DNA of 64,000 nt from Micavibrio_A sp964539025 (GCA_964539025.1 CAZIFA010000004.1:163490-227489); one strand, 5' to 3'; positions 16,978-26,482 are shown, counted from the first letter of the stretch. A program made the numbers and translations. Notes: generated by a model not told the origin, from the letters alone.

Positions 16978-17919
16978 TTAAGCCACGGGCGTTAATAGCG
17001 GATCGCCGTTGAAATGCGCAAGCAAATTATCGACCACCAGCTGGCCCATCGCCCCCCGCGTTTCCACGGTGCCCGACCCTATATGGGGCAGCAGCACGAC
17101 ATTATCCATTTTGATGTATTCTTCGCGGACATGTGGTTCATCCGGGTAAACATCAAGCCCTGCCCCGGCAATTTTCTTGTTATATAAGGCGTTTATCAGA
17201 TCATCTTCATGTACGACTGAGCCACGGGAAATGTTAATGAGAAACCCTTTTGGCCCCAGAGCCTCCAAAATCGGCGCATGAACCAGATGACGCGTCGCTG
17301 CGCCGCCCGGACAGGTCAGAATGAGGTAGTCGGCTTTTTCAGCCAATTTGTGAAGATCGGGCTCGAAGAAGTATGGAACGCCATCCTTTTTTCGTGGTCC
17401 CTGATATTCGATCCGCATGCCGAACGCCTCGCATCTGCGGGCCACGGCCTGACCGATCCGGCCCATGCCGACGATCCCGGCCACTTTGTTCTTGAGCGAA
17501 TTGCCGAGCGGCATAGGCCCGTTCAGCCATTTGCCGACACGCACGAACATATCGGCCTCACAAATTCTTTTGGAAACGGCGAGCAGCAATGCGATCCCCG
17601 TGTCTGCCGTCTCATCGGTCAGAACGTCGGGCGTGTTGGTCACGGCAATGCCGCGCTCCCTCGCCGCCGCCAGATCGATATTGTCTGTGCCGACGGCGAA
17701 CTGGCTGATGATTTCTAAATTCGGCAGCGCTTCGATCAGCGTGCGGGAGACCGGAATATAATGGGATGAAAGAATGGCTATAATGTCGTTCCGTCGCGTT
17801 TGCAGAACAGCTTCGGGATCGCGCTCCTTCCAGAGCTTGATGACATCGAAATTCCGCTCCAACTGGTCCATCTGTTCTTGCATCACCAGATTGCCCATGA
17901 CGAGGAGCGTGCGTTTCAT
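16978..17919 (-). CDS. D-2-hydroxyacid dehydrogenase (NAD(P)-dependent)
   Basis: A 313-residue protein with the complete family signature: nucleotide-binding GMGRIG (151-156), catalytic Arg232 in NISRGSVV, Glu261 in DVYPDEP and His279 in LLPHIGSGT. It probably reduces glyoxylate/hydroxypyruvate or another 2-keto acid in the cytoplasm; the exact substrate cannot be read from the sequence. The start MKRTLLVMGN at 17919 is chosen over the open frame at 17967, since it matches the usual length. Confidence 0.88.
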   Translation of the reverse strand: MKRTLLVMGNLVMQEQMDQLERNFDVIKLWKERDPEAVLQTRRNDIIAILSSHYIPVSRTLIEALPNLEIISQFAVGTDNIDLAAARERGIAVTNTPDVLTDETADTGIALLLAVSKRICEADMFVRVGKWLNGPMPLGNSLKNKVAGIVGMGRIGQAVARRCEAFGMRIEYQGPRKKDGVPYFFEPDLHKLAEKADYLILTCPGGAATRHLVHAPILEALGPKGFLINISRGSVVHEDDLINALYNKKIAGAGLDVYPDEPHVREEYIKMDNVVLLPHIGSGTVETRGAMGQLVVDNLLAHFNGDPLLTPVA

Positions 17920-17972
17920 ATGTCTTGTCCTTAAAAATTTTCGTCCCGAATATCGAACTCCAAACACATTAC

Positions 17973-18012
17973 TGTCATCCCGGAAAATTCCGAAGGAATT
18001 TATCCGGGATCT
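17973..18012. repeat. Partial palindromic repeat element
   Basis: TGTCATCCCGGAAAATTCCG followed by GGAATTTATCCGGGATCT is the left half of the longer variant also seen at 24744. The right GGGATGACA end is missing. It lies upstream of the dehydrogenase gene. Confidence 0.65.
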
Positions 18013-18157
18013 TATGCAGGTGTTTTACAGGCACACGTCAGTAAATGAGGCATTGCTTAACCCATGAAATATCATGGCAATTCTTGGTTTTTTGGCCAAT
18101 TTTTGACGAAAATCCCGATCCGTACTATTATCTGGCCATCAAAAAAAGAGAGAGAAC

Positions 18158-18358
18158 ATGAATATCAGAGGTATTTTCGTTGTCGCAGGGGGCATTATTG
18201 CCGCCGTTGCGGCAGCGGCCTATGTAGGCAAAGGTAATTTTGATTTGATCGGAACGCCGGAACGTCCGCAACCCGTTACCACGACATTTGATGTGAAGAC
18301 ACCCGCGACGGCAACGCTGGCAACATCCGGCTTTGTTATTATTCCCAAAGCTCCGTAA
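18158..18358 (+). CDS. Small single-TM protein, unknown
   Basis: A 66-residue protein with an N-terminal hydrophobic helix (about residues 5-23, GIFVVAGGIIAAVAAAAYV) and a Thr/Pro/Val-rich tail. A purine-rich AGAGAGAG run lies just before the ATG. No family recognised. It runs convergently into the 18374 gene with 15 bases between. Confidence 0.55.
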   Translation: MNIRGIFVVAGGIIAAVAAAAYVGKGNFDLIGTPERPQPVTTTFDVKTPATATLATSGFVIIPKAP

Positions 18359-18373
18359 AAATTTGCGGGCTGA

Positions 18374-18886
18374 TTACGCCAAGCCCGGGCCGCCCTCGCG
18401 ATTAAAACCCTTTTTATACGCTTCAGCCAGATCATGTATTTCCGGGCCGAGGACACGAACGAGAAGCTCATTCACAGCCACATTTGTAATGATGCCGAGG
18501 GCGCATGCGTCAGCCGGGCTATCATTCATCGAAAATTTCAATTCATTTTTTTCTCTACCAGCCGCGGTGATAACTCTCACATCCCCGTTTATGGCCGTAC
18601 GAATAGTGATGCTGTAACCCGCTCCGAAATTGGCTCGTCTGTGTAACGGGTTCGCGGGAGGATTAGGCTCCGCCCTTTCAAAGGCGACGCTCATTTGATA
18701 GCCCGTGCCATACATCGCTGGGTCGAGTATCACTTCCCCCACAGCGCTTGCAAATTTCGGATTGCCGTTCCCATACACACTATCCTTGAAGAATTCTTCG
18801 TACATCCCTTTAAGTATCTCCAAGGTATCATGCGCCCTGTCCTTGTTATCGAATACAGGTTTCAGTTTGGGTAATTGGTCGGTCAT
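18374..18886 (-). CDS. Unknown cytoplasmic protein
   Basis: A 170-residue protein with no signal or TM segment. It has an N-terminal helical part (DTLEILKGMYEEFFKDS), a beta-like middle and a helical C-terminus with VNELLVRVLGPEIHDLAEAYKKGF. It is 17 bases downstream of the 321-residue protein on the same strand and has a similar helix-strand-helix layout, so the two may be distant relatives of one domain family. No known family recognised. Confidence 0.6.
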   Translation of the reverse strand: MTDQLPKLKPVFDNKDRAHDTLEILKGMYEEFFKDSVYGNGNPKFASAVGEVILDPAMYGTGYQMSVAFERAEPNPPANPLHRRANFGAGYSITIRTAINGDVRVITAAGREKNELKFSMNDSPADACALGIITNVAVNELLVRVLGPEIHDLAEAYKKGFNREGGPGLA

Positions 18887-18903
18887 GGCATACTCTCTTT
18901 CAC

Positions 18904-19869
18904 TTATTTCGTTAGCTGCAGGCCGCGACCGAGGCCGTTTTGCGGGACATCACTTCCCTGCCCCTTAAAATCTCCAAGCACACAAGCTGCCACCGCGAGC
19001 GGAGCGGCCTTTACAAAAGCCGCGAAAAAACTCTCGGCGGCTTCATCAATGGAACGTCCCGATACATTAAAAGGAGATTTTTCCCCTACCACCTGTTTGG
19101 CCTCTGTACCAGTCCAGACACTTACATTGGCTTCACCACTTTCATGCAAGTATAAAGAAACATGGCTGGAAACAGATCCGCACTGAAGATTAAATCCGGT
19201 TCTATGTGCTCCCGGGAGCACTTTTATGGACCTTTTTATAATGTCCGTCTCGAATGTTTCAGGATGGCGTTTAAACAAATCATACATCTTGCTCATGGCA
19301 GTAGACACGATGCTGCGATCCCTCTCCGCAGTATCCACAAGGCCGGCCATCAGGCACTTACGTACTGATTCAGGGGCAATCTTAACAAACGCATCAAAAA
19401 TGTTCGCCACAGCCTTATCGATCGGAAGCTCGGCGGCAACAGAGAAGGAAGAAGTTTTCGTGTTTTCTCCATGGCTGCAAATTGTTACCCCTCCCTCACC
19501 ATTCTCACGAATGTCGATATATACAAGATTCTGGCTGGCCCCTTCCATTAATGTAAAATGGCGATAGTGGGTCTTTTTGGGACCCTGAGCTTTGGCATAG
19601 TTAGGATTAGGTCCGATATATTTCAAAGTTTCAGAATGCCTGCGAAAAAAATACTCCATGAACTCTAGCGTACGGTCAGCGATGAACATGGTTCTTATAT
19701 TTGCTGGCAGATTCTCCCGTGCGCCCGTACCGGAAGCAGCCACCAGAGCGGTGACCTTCTCTTCAGGCGACAGCACAGGCTTGGTGGATGGGGATGGTGG
19801 CTGTGGTTCGGCTGCCCCCCGAGCGAAAGCTCTGGGGAGAAGTTTCTTTAATGTCTCAGGTATGCGCAT
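18904..19869 (-). CDS. Unknown protein with an internally duplicated domain
   Basis: A 321-residue protein. Two similar units are visible at about 65-180 and 185-305. Each has a helix with FxRHxET (FFRRHSETLKY and LFKRHPETFET), a beta part with E-x-GE-x-x-V, and then an ID-x-A-x-x-x-F-x-AFVK-AP-x-x-V-x-x-C helix (IFDAFVKIAPESVRKC and FFAAFVKAAPLAVAAC). The N-terminal about 50 residues are Pro/Ser-rich. No signal peptide; function unknown. The pattern suggests tandem domain duplication within the gene. Confidence 0.65.
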   Translation of the reverse strand: MRIPETLKKLLPRAFARGAAEPQPPSPSTKPVLSPEEKVTALVAASGTGARENLPANIRTMFIADRTLEFMEYFFRRHSETLKYIGPNPNYAKAQGPKKTHYRHFTLMEGASQNLVYIDIRENGEGGVTICSHGENTKTSSFSVAAELPIDKAVANIFDAFVKIAPESVRKCLMAGLVDTAERDRSIVSTAMSKMYDLFKRHPETFETDIIKRSIKVLPGAHRTGFNLQCGSVSSHVSLYLHESGEANVSVWTGTEAKQVVGEKSPFNVSGRSIDEAAESFFAAFVKAAPLAVAACVLGDFKGQGSDVPQNGLGRGLQLTK

Positions 19870-19938
19870 GGTTAATCATCCGGGGTTAAATTTTGCCGGG
19901 ACCATAGAAAACTTTAACGATTATGTCAATAAAATTGT

Positions 19939-20448
19939 CTAAGAGGCTGAAAGGCAACGATTGGCCCCTACGGCAATACGTGCCCCCATATCTCCGGCAG
20001 GGGCCTGCTGCGCAGGTGCTTTTGGCGAAAAATCTTCGTTAAAAAGCAATTTAACCATCGGCTCTACCGACAGGTTATAAATCGCCACGGGGTCCTTTTC
20101 AAAGTATTTACCTACGCCAATTTTCAACGCCAAGCCCTTGTTTTCTGGCTTGTGTAGTAACTCGACGCCCCACCCGCCGCTTGATTTCGTATAGGCGATA
20201 AAAATGTCATCCGGGCCTTTTTCACGCATGACGGCCTTGGCCACGCAACGGATTGCGGGATCGAGATTTTCATCATCGCGGATATTGTAAAGATAATTGC
20301 TATGTTGGGTTGCGGACGCCATAATCCTTTGTTCGCCACCGAAGGCCGGAACCGTTTGATTGGTTAGCCATGAGTATGCGTACGAAGCCGCTGAATAGCC
20401 CAAGGCTGCGGTTGTTATAAATGCGTATGTAATCTTCCCGTATGACAT
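19939..20448 (-). CDS. Single-TM protein of unknown function, possibly leaderless
   Basis: A 169-residue protein from the ATG at 20448 (MSYGKITYAF). A hydrophobic segment lies at about residues 8-24 and a soluble domain of about 130 residues follows. The open frame extends 9 codons further to a TTG, but that would start inside the promoter. A TTGACA box (20484-20479) and TATACG (20462-20457) at 16-base spacing place transcription within a few bases of the ATG. Unrecognised family; it is the third unknown gene in a same-strand run (18374, 18904, 19939). Confidence 0.6.
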   Translation of the reverse strand: MSYGKITYAFITTAALGYSAASYAYSWLTNQTVPAFGGEQRIMASATQHSNYLYNIRDDENLDPAIRCVAKAVMREKGPDDIFIAYTKSSGGWGVELLHKPENKGLALKIGVGKYFEKDPVAIYNLSVEPMVKLLFNEDFSPKAPAQQAPAGDMGARIAVGANRCLSAS

Positions 20449-20456
20449 AGAAGGAT

Positions 20457-20484
20457 CGTATAATAATTGCAACAATTATGTCAA
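20457..20484 (-). promoter_or_regulatory. Sigma70-type promoter for the 19939 gene
   Basis: On the minus strand, a perfect TTGACA, 16 bases, then TATACG. The -10 box ends 8 bases before the ATG, so the message would have little or no leader. Confidence 0.55.
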
Positions 20485-20568
20485 AAACAACACGATGGTT
20501 AATTCGATATGCTTTGACACATCTACATTGTTATGTTAAACAATGCGGGCAAAAATAAGGAAACCATT

Positions 20569-20778
20569 ATGCTCAAGCTCATTGTCCCTTTCGTAACCGT
20601 TTGCGCCCTTGCCACTGGCGCTACCGCACTTTCCCCAAAAAGCAGCGCTAGCCCTGAAAAATGCCCCGCCTCTGGCTCTGGCGTTATTGCGACCCATCAC
20701 CCGGATATGCGGGCTGGCTCCGCCGTTGCGATGGCTTGTATCAGACAACGAACATCTGCCCCTGCCATTTCCCGCTAA
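20569..20778 (+). CDS. Small exported protein, unknown
   Basis: A 69-residue protein from the ATG at 20569 with AATAAGGA upstream. The N-terminus (MLKLIVPFVTVCALATGATAL) is a signal peptide. The mature part is short, Ser/Ala/Pro-rich, with two cysteines and no clear fold. It ends 49 bases before miaB on the same strand. Confidence 0.5.
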   Translation: MLKLIVPFVTVCALATGATALSPKSSASPEKCPASGSGVIATHHPDMRAGSAVAMACIRQRTSAPAISR

Positions 20779-20827
20779 CAGTAAGAAACCTTGATCGAAC
20801 GGGCCTATCCGTGATTTAACCCCTTCC

Positions 20828-22192
20828 ATGACCAAAGGCGCGGATAAAAAGCTGTTTATCAAGACTTGGGGCTGTCAGATGAATGTCTATGACAGCCGCC
20901 GGATGGCCGATATTTTATCACCTCTGGGCTATACCGCCACGGACACGCCCGAAGATGCCGACATGGTCATCCTCAACACCTGTCATATCCGCGAAAAAGC
21001 CACCGACAAGGTCTTCTCCGAAATCGGACGTCTGCGCGATATCAAAGAGGAACGCAAGCGCGACGGCAAAAAAACCGTGATTGCAGTCGCGGGCTGCGTG
21101 GCGCAGGCCGAAGGTGATTACATCATGGAGCGCGCACCGAGCGTCGATATGGTGTTCGGGCCGCAAGCCTATCACGAACTTCCCGAAATGATGCTCCGCG
21201 CCGGTGTCGAACGCATCGTCAACACAGACCTTGCGGTTGATACGAAATTCGACAAGCTCGCAGGCGAAGGGCTCGATCACGGCCCTGCCGCATTTTTATC
21301 GGTGCAAGAAGGCTGCGATAAATTCTGCACATTTTGTGTTGTCCCCTACACGCGCGGCGCGGAATATTCGCGGCCTGTGGCGCAAGTGCTCGATGAAGCG
21401 AAGAAGATGGCAGGCAACGGCGCGCGTGAAATCACGCTGCTCGGCCAGAATGTCAACGCCTTCCACGGCGAAGGGCCGGATGGCAAAGTCTGGGGCCTTG
21501 GAAGATTGATCGAAGAGATCGCCAAGATCAATGAGATCGAGCGCATCCGCTACACCACATCGCATCCGCAGGATATGCAGGACGAACTCATCAATGTGCA
21601 CCGTGATGTTGAAAAGCTCATGCCCTACATGCACCTGCCCGTACAATCGGGCTCGGACAAAATCCTCAAAGCGATGAACCGAAAACACTCGGCGCAAAGC
21701 TATCTCGACACGTTGGAGAAAGTTCGCAACATCCGCCCCGGCATCGCGTTCTCCTCAGACTTTATCGTCGGCTTCCCCGGCGAAACGGATGAAGATTTCG
21801 AAGACACGATGAACGTCGTTCGCCAAGTCGGATATCAGAGCGCCTATTCGTTCAAATATTCCGCGCGTCCCGGAACGCCCGCCGCCAATATGCAAGGTCT
21901 GGTACGTGAAGAGATTAAAGCCGAGCGCCTGCTCCGCCTTCAGGCCTTTCTGACCAAACAATTTGAAGATTTCAACAAGGCGTTCGTCGGCCAAACGGTC
22001 CCCGTTCTGATTGAACGCAAATCCCAAAAGCCCGGCCAGGTTCAGGGTCGCTCCCCGCACAATCAATCCGTGAATGTTCTTGGCATGGAACGACTGATCG
22101 GCCAGATCGTTGATGTGCGTATCGAAGGCTCATCCGCGACCGCTTTGCGCGGCGACATAGAAACCATTGAAACTGTTAGTAAATCTGCTTAA
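20828..22192 (+). CDS. miaB: tRNA-2-methylthio-N6-dimethylallyladenosine synthase
   Basis: A 454-residue radical-SAM methylthiotransferase that adds the 2-methylthio group to i6A37 of tRNAs reading UNN codons. The UPF0004 domain carries cluster ligands C16 (WGCQMN), C52 (NTCHIREKA) and C90 (AGCVAQ). The radical SAM motif is C163-x3-C167-x2-C170 (CDKFCTFC). A TRAM domain closes the C-terminus. Length is normal. It leads the conserved miaB-phoH-ybeY-corC-lnt block. Confidence 0.96.
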   Translation: MTKGADKKLFIKTWGCQMNVYDSRRMADILSPLGYTATDTPEDADMVILNTCHIREKATDKVFSEIGRLRDIKEERKRDGKKTVIAVAGCVAQAEGDYIMERAPSVDMVFGPQAYHELPEMMLRAGVERIVNTDLAVDTKFDKLAGEGLDHGPAAFLSVQEGCDKFCTFCVVPYTRGAEYSRPVAQVLDEAKKMAGNGAREITLLGQNVNAFHGEGPDGKVWGLGRLIEEIAKINEIERIRYTTSHPQDMQDELINVHRDVEKLMPYMHLPVQSGSDKILKAMNRKHSAQSYLDTLEKVRNIRPGIAFSSDFIVGFPGETDEDFEDTMNVVRQVGYQSAYSFKYSARPGTPAANMQGLVREEIKAERLLRLQAFLTKQFEDFNKAFVGQTVPVLIERKSQKPGQVQGRSPHNQSVNVLGMERLIGQIVDVRIEGSSATALRGDIETIETVSKSA

Positions 22193-22287
22193 AGATAGTC
22201 TAAATTAACTATTCTGTGGCATTCTATTAGAAACAAGGCAAAAAGGGGCAAAAAGCCATATCCAAGGACAATGACAGACGGGTCTCC

Positions 22288-23253
22288 GTGACCTTTGATG
22301 ATAACAGCCTTCTTCCGCTGCTGTTCGGCGAACACAACGCTCATCTCCATTATCTTGAGAACATGCTCGACGTCGATATTGCGAACCGTGGCAATACCCT
22401 CTCCATCAAAGGATCGGCCAAGGCTATGCAGACGGCGGAAGTCGTGCTGGAGATGATGTGGTCGCGCCTCGAAAAAAATCAGGATGTGTCCGTTGGTGAT
22501 TTTGACGCAGCGTTGAAATTCGCACGCGGTGAGCGCACGAGCGCGCAAAATGTCCCACATGCTATCCGCGAAAACTTTCTCGACGAAAAAGCAGCGATCA
22601 AAAGCGGCGGCAGCAAAACCGTTGCACCAAGATCGCCCAATCAGTCCGCCTATATCGAAGCAATGCGCAAACACGATATGACGTTCGGCATCGGCCCTGC
22701 CGGTACGGGTAAGACCTTCCTCGCCGTTGCCGCCGCCGTAGAAATGTTCCGCGATGGCGCGGTTGAAAGACTTGTATTCACGCGCCCCGCCGTGGAAGCC
22801 GGTGAGCGTTTGGGCTTTCTTCCCGGCGATATGTTGGAAAAGATCGATCCGTATTTGCGTCCTATTCACGATGCACTGCGCGAATTGATGCCATCCGAAA
22901 CCGTTCAAAAGAAAATGGCGAGCGGCGATATCGAGATCGCCCCTCTTGCCTTTATGCGTGGCCGTACCTTGAAAAACGCCTTCGTCGTTTTAGATGAAGC
23001 GCAGAACACAACTGCGATGCAAATGAAAATGTTTTTGACCCGGATGGGGCAAGGCGCGCGCATGGTTATCAACGGCGACCCAACACAGACCGATTTGCCC
23101 AAAGGCACGAAATCGGGATTGAACGAGGCGATGGAAATTTTGAAAAATATCCCCGAGGTCGCCTTTGTCCATTTTGACAAGAGCGATGTCGTCCGCCACA
23201 AACTGGTTGGAAAAATCATCTCGGCTTATGACGATCATGAACGCAGAAACTAA
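22288..23253 (+). CDS. ybeZ: PhoH-family ATPase (YbeZ)
   Basis: A 321-residue protein: an N-terminal KH-like part, then an ATPase with Walker A GPAGTGKT (136-143) and Walker B VVLDEAQN. YbeZ-type PhoH proteins work with YbeY in ribosome/rRNA quality control. The GTG at 22288 is the first accepted start in this frame. The frame is open further upstream without an ATG, so the true start is uncertain. The stop overlaps the ybeY start by 17 bases, implying coupling. Confidence 0.93.
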   Translation: MTFDDNSLLPLLFGEHNAHLHYLENMLDVDIANRGNTLSIKGSAKAMQTAEVVLEMMWSRLEKNQDVSVGDFDAALKFARGERTSAQNVPHAIRENFLDEKAAIKSGGSKTVAPRSPNQSAYIEAMRKHDMTFGIGPAGTGKTFLAVAAAVEMFRDGAVERLVFTRPAVEAGERLGFLPGDMLEKIDPYLRPIHDALRELMPSETVQKKMASGDIEIAPLAFMRGRTLKNAFVVLDEAQNTTAMQMKMFLTRMGQGARMVINGDPTQTDLPKGTKSGLNEAMEILKNIPEVAFVHFDKSDVVRHKLVGKIISAYDDHERRN

Positions 23254-23761
23254 CGCCCACGAAATCGATGTCAGTATTCTGGAGCCGGAGTGGAAAGCTT
23301 CGTTTCTGGATGTGGAGAAGATCGCACGCAAGGCCATGGGGAACACGTTGTTGATGGCCCGGCTTCCGGCAAAAATTGAAGGGAGGCAACTGGAAGCTTC
23401 CATCGTTCTGGCCAATGACGATCTCATTCAGGTTTTGAACCGCGAATACCGCGAAGCGGATAAGCCGACGAATGTTTTAAGCTTTGCCACGCTTGATTCG
23501 GATGAACCTATTCCCGAATCGGTCCCCTTTCCGCTCGGCGACATCATCCTTTCGTACCAGACGATCGACCGCGAAGCCAAGGATCAGGGCAAATTCTTCA
23601 AAGACCATTTCACGCATATGATCGTACACGGAACTTTGCATCTTCTTGGGTATGATCATATGAACGACGACGACGCGACCAACATGGAAACGCTGGAAAT
23701 CAGAATATTAGAGAAAATGAACATCCAAAATCCTTACATGGATGATCTGTTTATGCCATAA
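23237..23761 (+). CDS. ybeY: Endoribonuclease YbeY, rRNA maturation
   Basis: A 174-residue UPF0054 metalloenzyme with the zinc-binding H-box HGTLHLLGYDH and NVLSFAT upstream. It is involved in 16S rRNA 3'-end processing and 70S quality control. The start MNAETNAH at 23237 was chosen because the longer frame (23165) lies deep inside phoH. It overlaps phoH and is followed closely by the CorC-like gene. Confidence 0.95.
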   Translation: MNAETNAHEIDVSILEPEWKASFLDVEKIARKAMGNTLLMARLPAKIEGRQLEASIVLANDDLIQVLNREYREADKPTNVLSFATLDSDEPIPESVPFPLGDIILSYQTIDREAKDQGKFFKDHFTHMIVHGTLHLLGYDHMNDDDATNMETLEIRILEKMNIQNPYMDDLFMP

Positions 23762-23771
23762 TGATTGGGTT

Positions 23772-24728
23772 ATGTTGAACATGTCAGACGATGATTATAG
23801 GCGCGATAGCGCGAAAAATCAGCTAGGCGCCCCTGCCTCACCGCCTCAGATTGAACCGCGCGTCAAAAGTCGTGCGATTGGATGGTTCAAGGAGCTTATT
23901 CGCGGCAAAGTCAGTAATTCGAACGAGCATCTACAAGAAGCGCTCGAAGATTATATCGAAGAGTTGAAGGAAACAGATCTGACCGATACTTCGGTCGACA
24001 ATCAAAAGGCTCTTATCACCAATGTTTTGAAGACACGTGACCTGCGCGTTGCCGATGTGATGGTTCCGCGCGCCGATATCGTTGCGATAGAACAAGACAC
24101 GGGCCTCGAAGAATTGCGCGCTCTTTTCAAAGAAAAACAATTCAGCCGTCTCCCGGTCTACAAAGAAAGTCTCGATCATATTATCGGTACAATCCATATC
24201 AAGGATATTCTGGGCTTTCTTTTGAATGATCAACCGTGCCACCTGCCCGACATCGTGCGCGAGCCGTTGATAGTTTCGCCCGGGATTCCGTTGATGGATC
24301 TGTTCGTTATGATGCGCGAAGACAAAAAGCACATAGCCCTTGTTCTCGATGAACATGGTGGCATCGATGGCCTCGTTACCATGACGGACGTGATTGAATC
24401 GATCGTCGGCGATATCGAAGATGAATTCGATCATGAAGATCAACCGCGCGTCATTGAAAAACCGGATGGTTCCATCATTGCCGATGCCCGCATGGATATC
24501 GACGAATTCGAAGATCGTTACGGCAATTTCCTGAACGCCGAAGAACGTGAAGATATCGAAACGCTCGGCGGCCTAGCCTTTAGCCTCGCGGGCCATGTTC
24601 CACAAAAGGGCGAACGTCTTAAACATACCTCGGGTACCGTGCTGGAAATCCTCGAGGCCGATGGACGCAGAGTAAATCTTGTGCGAATCCGCAATCTTCC
24701 CGGCCCGCATAGCAGCGACGAAGTTTAA
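23772..24728 (+). CDS. CorC/HlyC-family CBS-domain protein
   Basis: A 318-residue protein: a charged N-terminal stretch, two CBS domains (about 85-200, with VADVMVPRADI and SRLPVYKES...IGTIHIKDIL) and a C-terminal transporter-associated domain (GSIIADARMDIDEFEDRYG). It lacks the N-terminal membrane domain, so it is the cytoplasmic CorC-type partner thought to assist Mg/Co efflux and envelope stability. Starts at 23772 (MLNMSDDD) and 23781 are both possible. Position between ybeY and lnt is the conserved one. Confidence 0.9.
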   Translation: MLNMSDDDYRRDSAKNQLGAPASPPQIEPRVKSRAIGWFKELIRGKVSNSNEHLQEALEDYIEELKETDLTDTSVDNQKALITNVLKTRDLRVADVMVPRADIVAIEQDTGLEELRALFKEKQFSRLPVYKESLDHIIGTIHIKDILGFLLNDQPCHLPDIVREPLIVSPGIPLMDLFVMMREDKKHIALVLDEHGGIDGLVTMTDVIESIVGDIEDEFDHEDQPRVIEKPDGSIIADARMDIDEFEDRYGNFLNAEEREDIETLGGLAFSLAGHVPQKGERLKHTSGTVLEILEADGRRVNLVRIRNLPGPHSSDEV

Positions 24729-24743
24729 CCACCTCACCCATTT

Positions 24744-24863
24744 TGTCATCCCGGAAGCTATGTCGAACTGCCGAAGGCATAGTTAGACTTGCTATCCGGG
24801 ATCTTCTGGCATGTGCAGCGGCATAAGATCCCGGATAAACGCTTTGCGTTTTCCGGGATGACA
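24744..24863. repeat. Palindromic repeat element (long variant)
   Basis: Begins TGTCATCCCGGAAG and ends CCGGGATGACA. The middle holds two facing units, each with CCGGGATCTT or AAGATCCCGG. It sits between corC-like and lnt and separates them by about 185 bases. Confidence 0.8.
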
Positions 24864-24913
24864 GATGGTGGTATGTTCAAAGCCTGAGGAATACTTTACA
24901 GTCCTGGGCAGTA

Positions 24914-26482
24914 ATGACAAACTCGATATTTAGAAAACTTATCTTCTGCGCCGCATGTGTTCTATGCGGGTGGATCGCGGCGTTCGCGATGCCCCCCGTC
25001 TCTTTCTGGCCGTGTCTTTTTGTCGGGTTGTCAGGGCTCTATTACCTGTTCAGTAAAACCTCCTCCGCAGGACAGGCATGGGCCACAGGGTTTTTCTTCG
25101 CGCTCGGATATTTCGTCACAGGCCTTTGGTGGATCGGCAATGCGCTGCTGGTAGAAGGCAATGAATTTGCATGGGTGTGGCCGATATCGGTGATCGGGCT
25201 TCCCACGTTACTAGGCCTGTTCACCGGAACATATCTGGCGATGGCGCGAATGTTCGCAGCGCCTAACACGATAAAAGGTTTTCTGGCGTTCTGTTTTTTC
25301 CTGACCTTTTCCGAATGGGCGCGGGGTAACGCGTTTACAGGCTTCCCGTGGAATCTGTACGGCTATGTCTGGGCCGATCACCTGCCCATGGCGCAAATGG
25401 CACACTTCACAGGCGCATACGGCATGACATTCATCAGCGTCGTCTGGGCCGCGCTCGTCGGCTACCTGTATATAACAAAACTCCCGGTCAGAACGGTGGG
25501 CGTGTTCGTAGCCATGGCAATCTTCACGCTCGGCCTGACCTTCGTCAGCGGCACGGCGCGTCTTTCTTCCCATGAAACTATCCTGAACAAGGATGTTGGG
25601 TTGGTCGTCATACAGCCTAACATTCCACAGAACATGAAATGGGACCCGGTCGCCCTGCAGAACAACTTTTTAAAAACCGTCAGCCTGTCCAAGGGCGCTA
25701 CTTTTGCCGCACCTATGCCCAAACATATCTTCATCGTCTGGCCGGAAACCGCGATATCGCCCACCGTCTACACAAAACCGGACAATATGGAACGGATTTC
25801 TGCGATGCTGCAGGACTATAAAGGTACAGATCCATATCTCGTCACCGGGATCATGCGCAGAATGGATTCGCCAAATGATATCCGTTTTGCAAACAGCGTC
25901 ATGCTGCTGAACAAGAGATTATCCGCGCTCGACATCTACGATAAATCGCATCTGGTGCCGTTCGGGGAATTCATTCCGTTCCAGAACTGGATACCGCTCA
26001 AGCCCGTCGCCGCGTTCAAGGGGTTTGAATCCGGCAATGGTGCAACGACCCTCAAACACGGCGATATCCCGCCTTTCAGCCCCCTTATCTGTTACGAAGT
26101 GATTTTCGCCGACAAGGTAACACCACGAAACGCAGCACATCCACAATGGATCGTCAATGTCACGAATGACGGCTGGTACGGCGATTCCGCAGGCCCTTAT
26201 CAGCATTTCGCGCAAACACGTCTTCGCGCCATAGAGGAAGGATTGCCCGTCGTGCGGTCCGCGAACACGGGCATATCTGGCGTTATTGATTCTTACGGCC
26301 GCGTGGTAGAGCGCGCGGATATTTTCCAGGAAGCCGCGATTGTAACCTATCTTCCCAAACCGATTGACGGCGGAAAGCAGCCCTGGCCATGGATAATTCA
26401 AATCATCCTGCCGCTTATCGCATTGGGATTGTTGCTTAAAATCGCCGTAAGCGCCTGTGGAATTAGGAAAAATTATCCTTAA
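24914..26482 (+). CDS. lnt: Apolipoprotein N-acyltransferase
   Basis: A 522-residue inner-membrane enzyme that adds the third acyl chain to lipoproteins. About six N-terminal TM segments (residues 8-215) precede a periplasmic nitrilase-like domain with the catalytic triad E278 (WPETAISP), K344 (YDKSHLVPFGE) and C393 (PLICYEVIF). A final TM segment lies at about 495-515. It serves the several lipoproteins seen in this window. Start and length are typical. Confidence 0.95.
   Translation: MTNSIFRKLIFCAACVLCGWIAAFAMPPVSFWPCLFVGLSGLYYLFSKTSSAGQAWATGFFFALGYFVTGLWWIGNALLVEGNEFAWVWPISVIGLPTLLGLFTGTYLAMARMFAAPNTIKGFLAFCFFLTFSEWARGNAFTGFPWNLYGYVWADHLPMAQMAHFTGAYGMTFISVVWAALVGYLYITKLPVRTVGVFVAMAIFTLGLTFVSGTARLSSHETILNKDVGLVVIQPNIPQNMKWDPVALQNNFLKTVSLSKGATFAAPMPKHIFIVWPETAISPTVYTKPDNMERISAMLQDYKGTDPYLVTGIMRRMDSPNDIRFANSVMLLNKRLSALDIYDKSHLVPFGEFIPFQNWIPLKPVAAFKGFESGNGATTLKHGDIPPFSPLICYEVIFADKVTPRNAAHPQWIVNVTNDGWYGDSAGPYQHFAQTRLRAIEEGLPVVRSANTGISGVIDSYGRVVERADIFQEAAIVTYLPKPIDGGKQPWPWIIQIILPLIALGLLLKIAVSACGIRKNYP

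Noticed and set aside
22189..22908. Minus-strand 239-residue frame over phoH
   Set aside because: Antisense to a clearly conserved gene; composition is Phe/His/Gly-biased as expected for a shadow.
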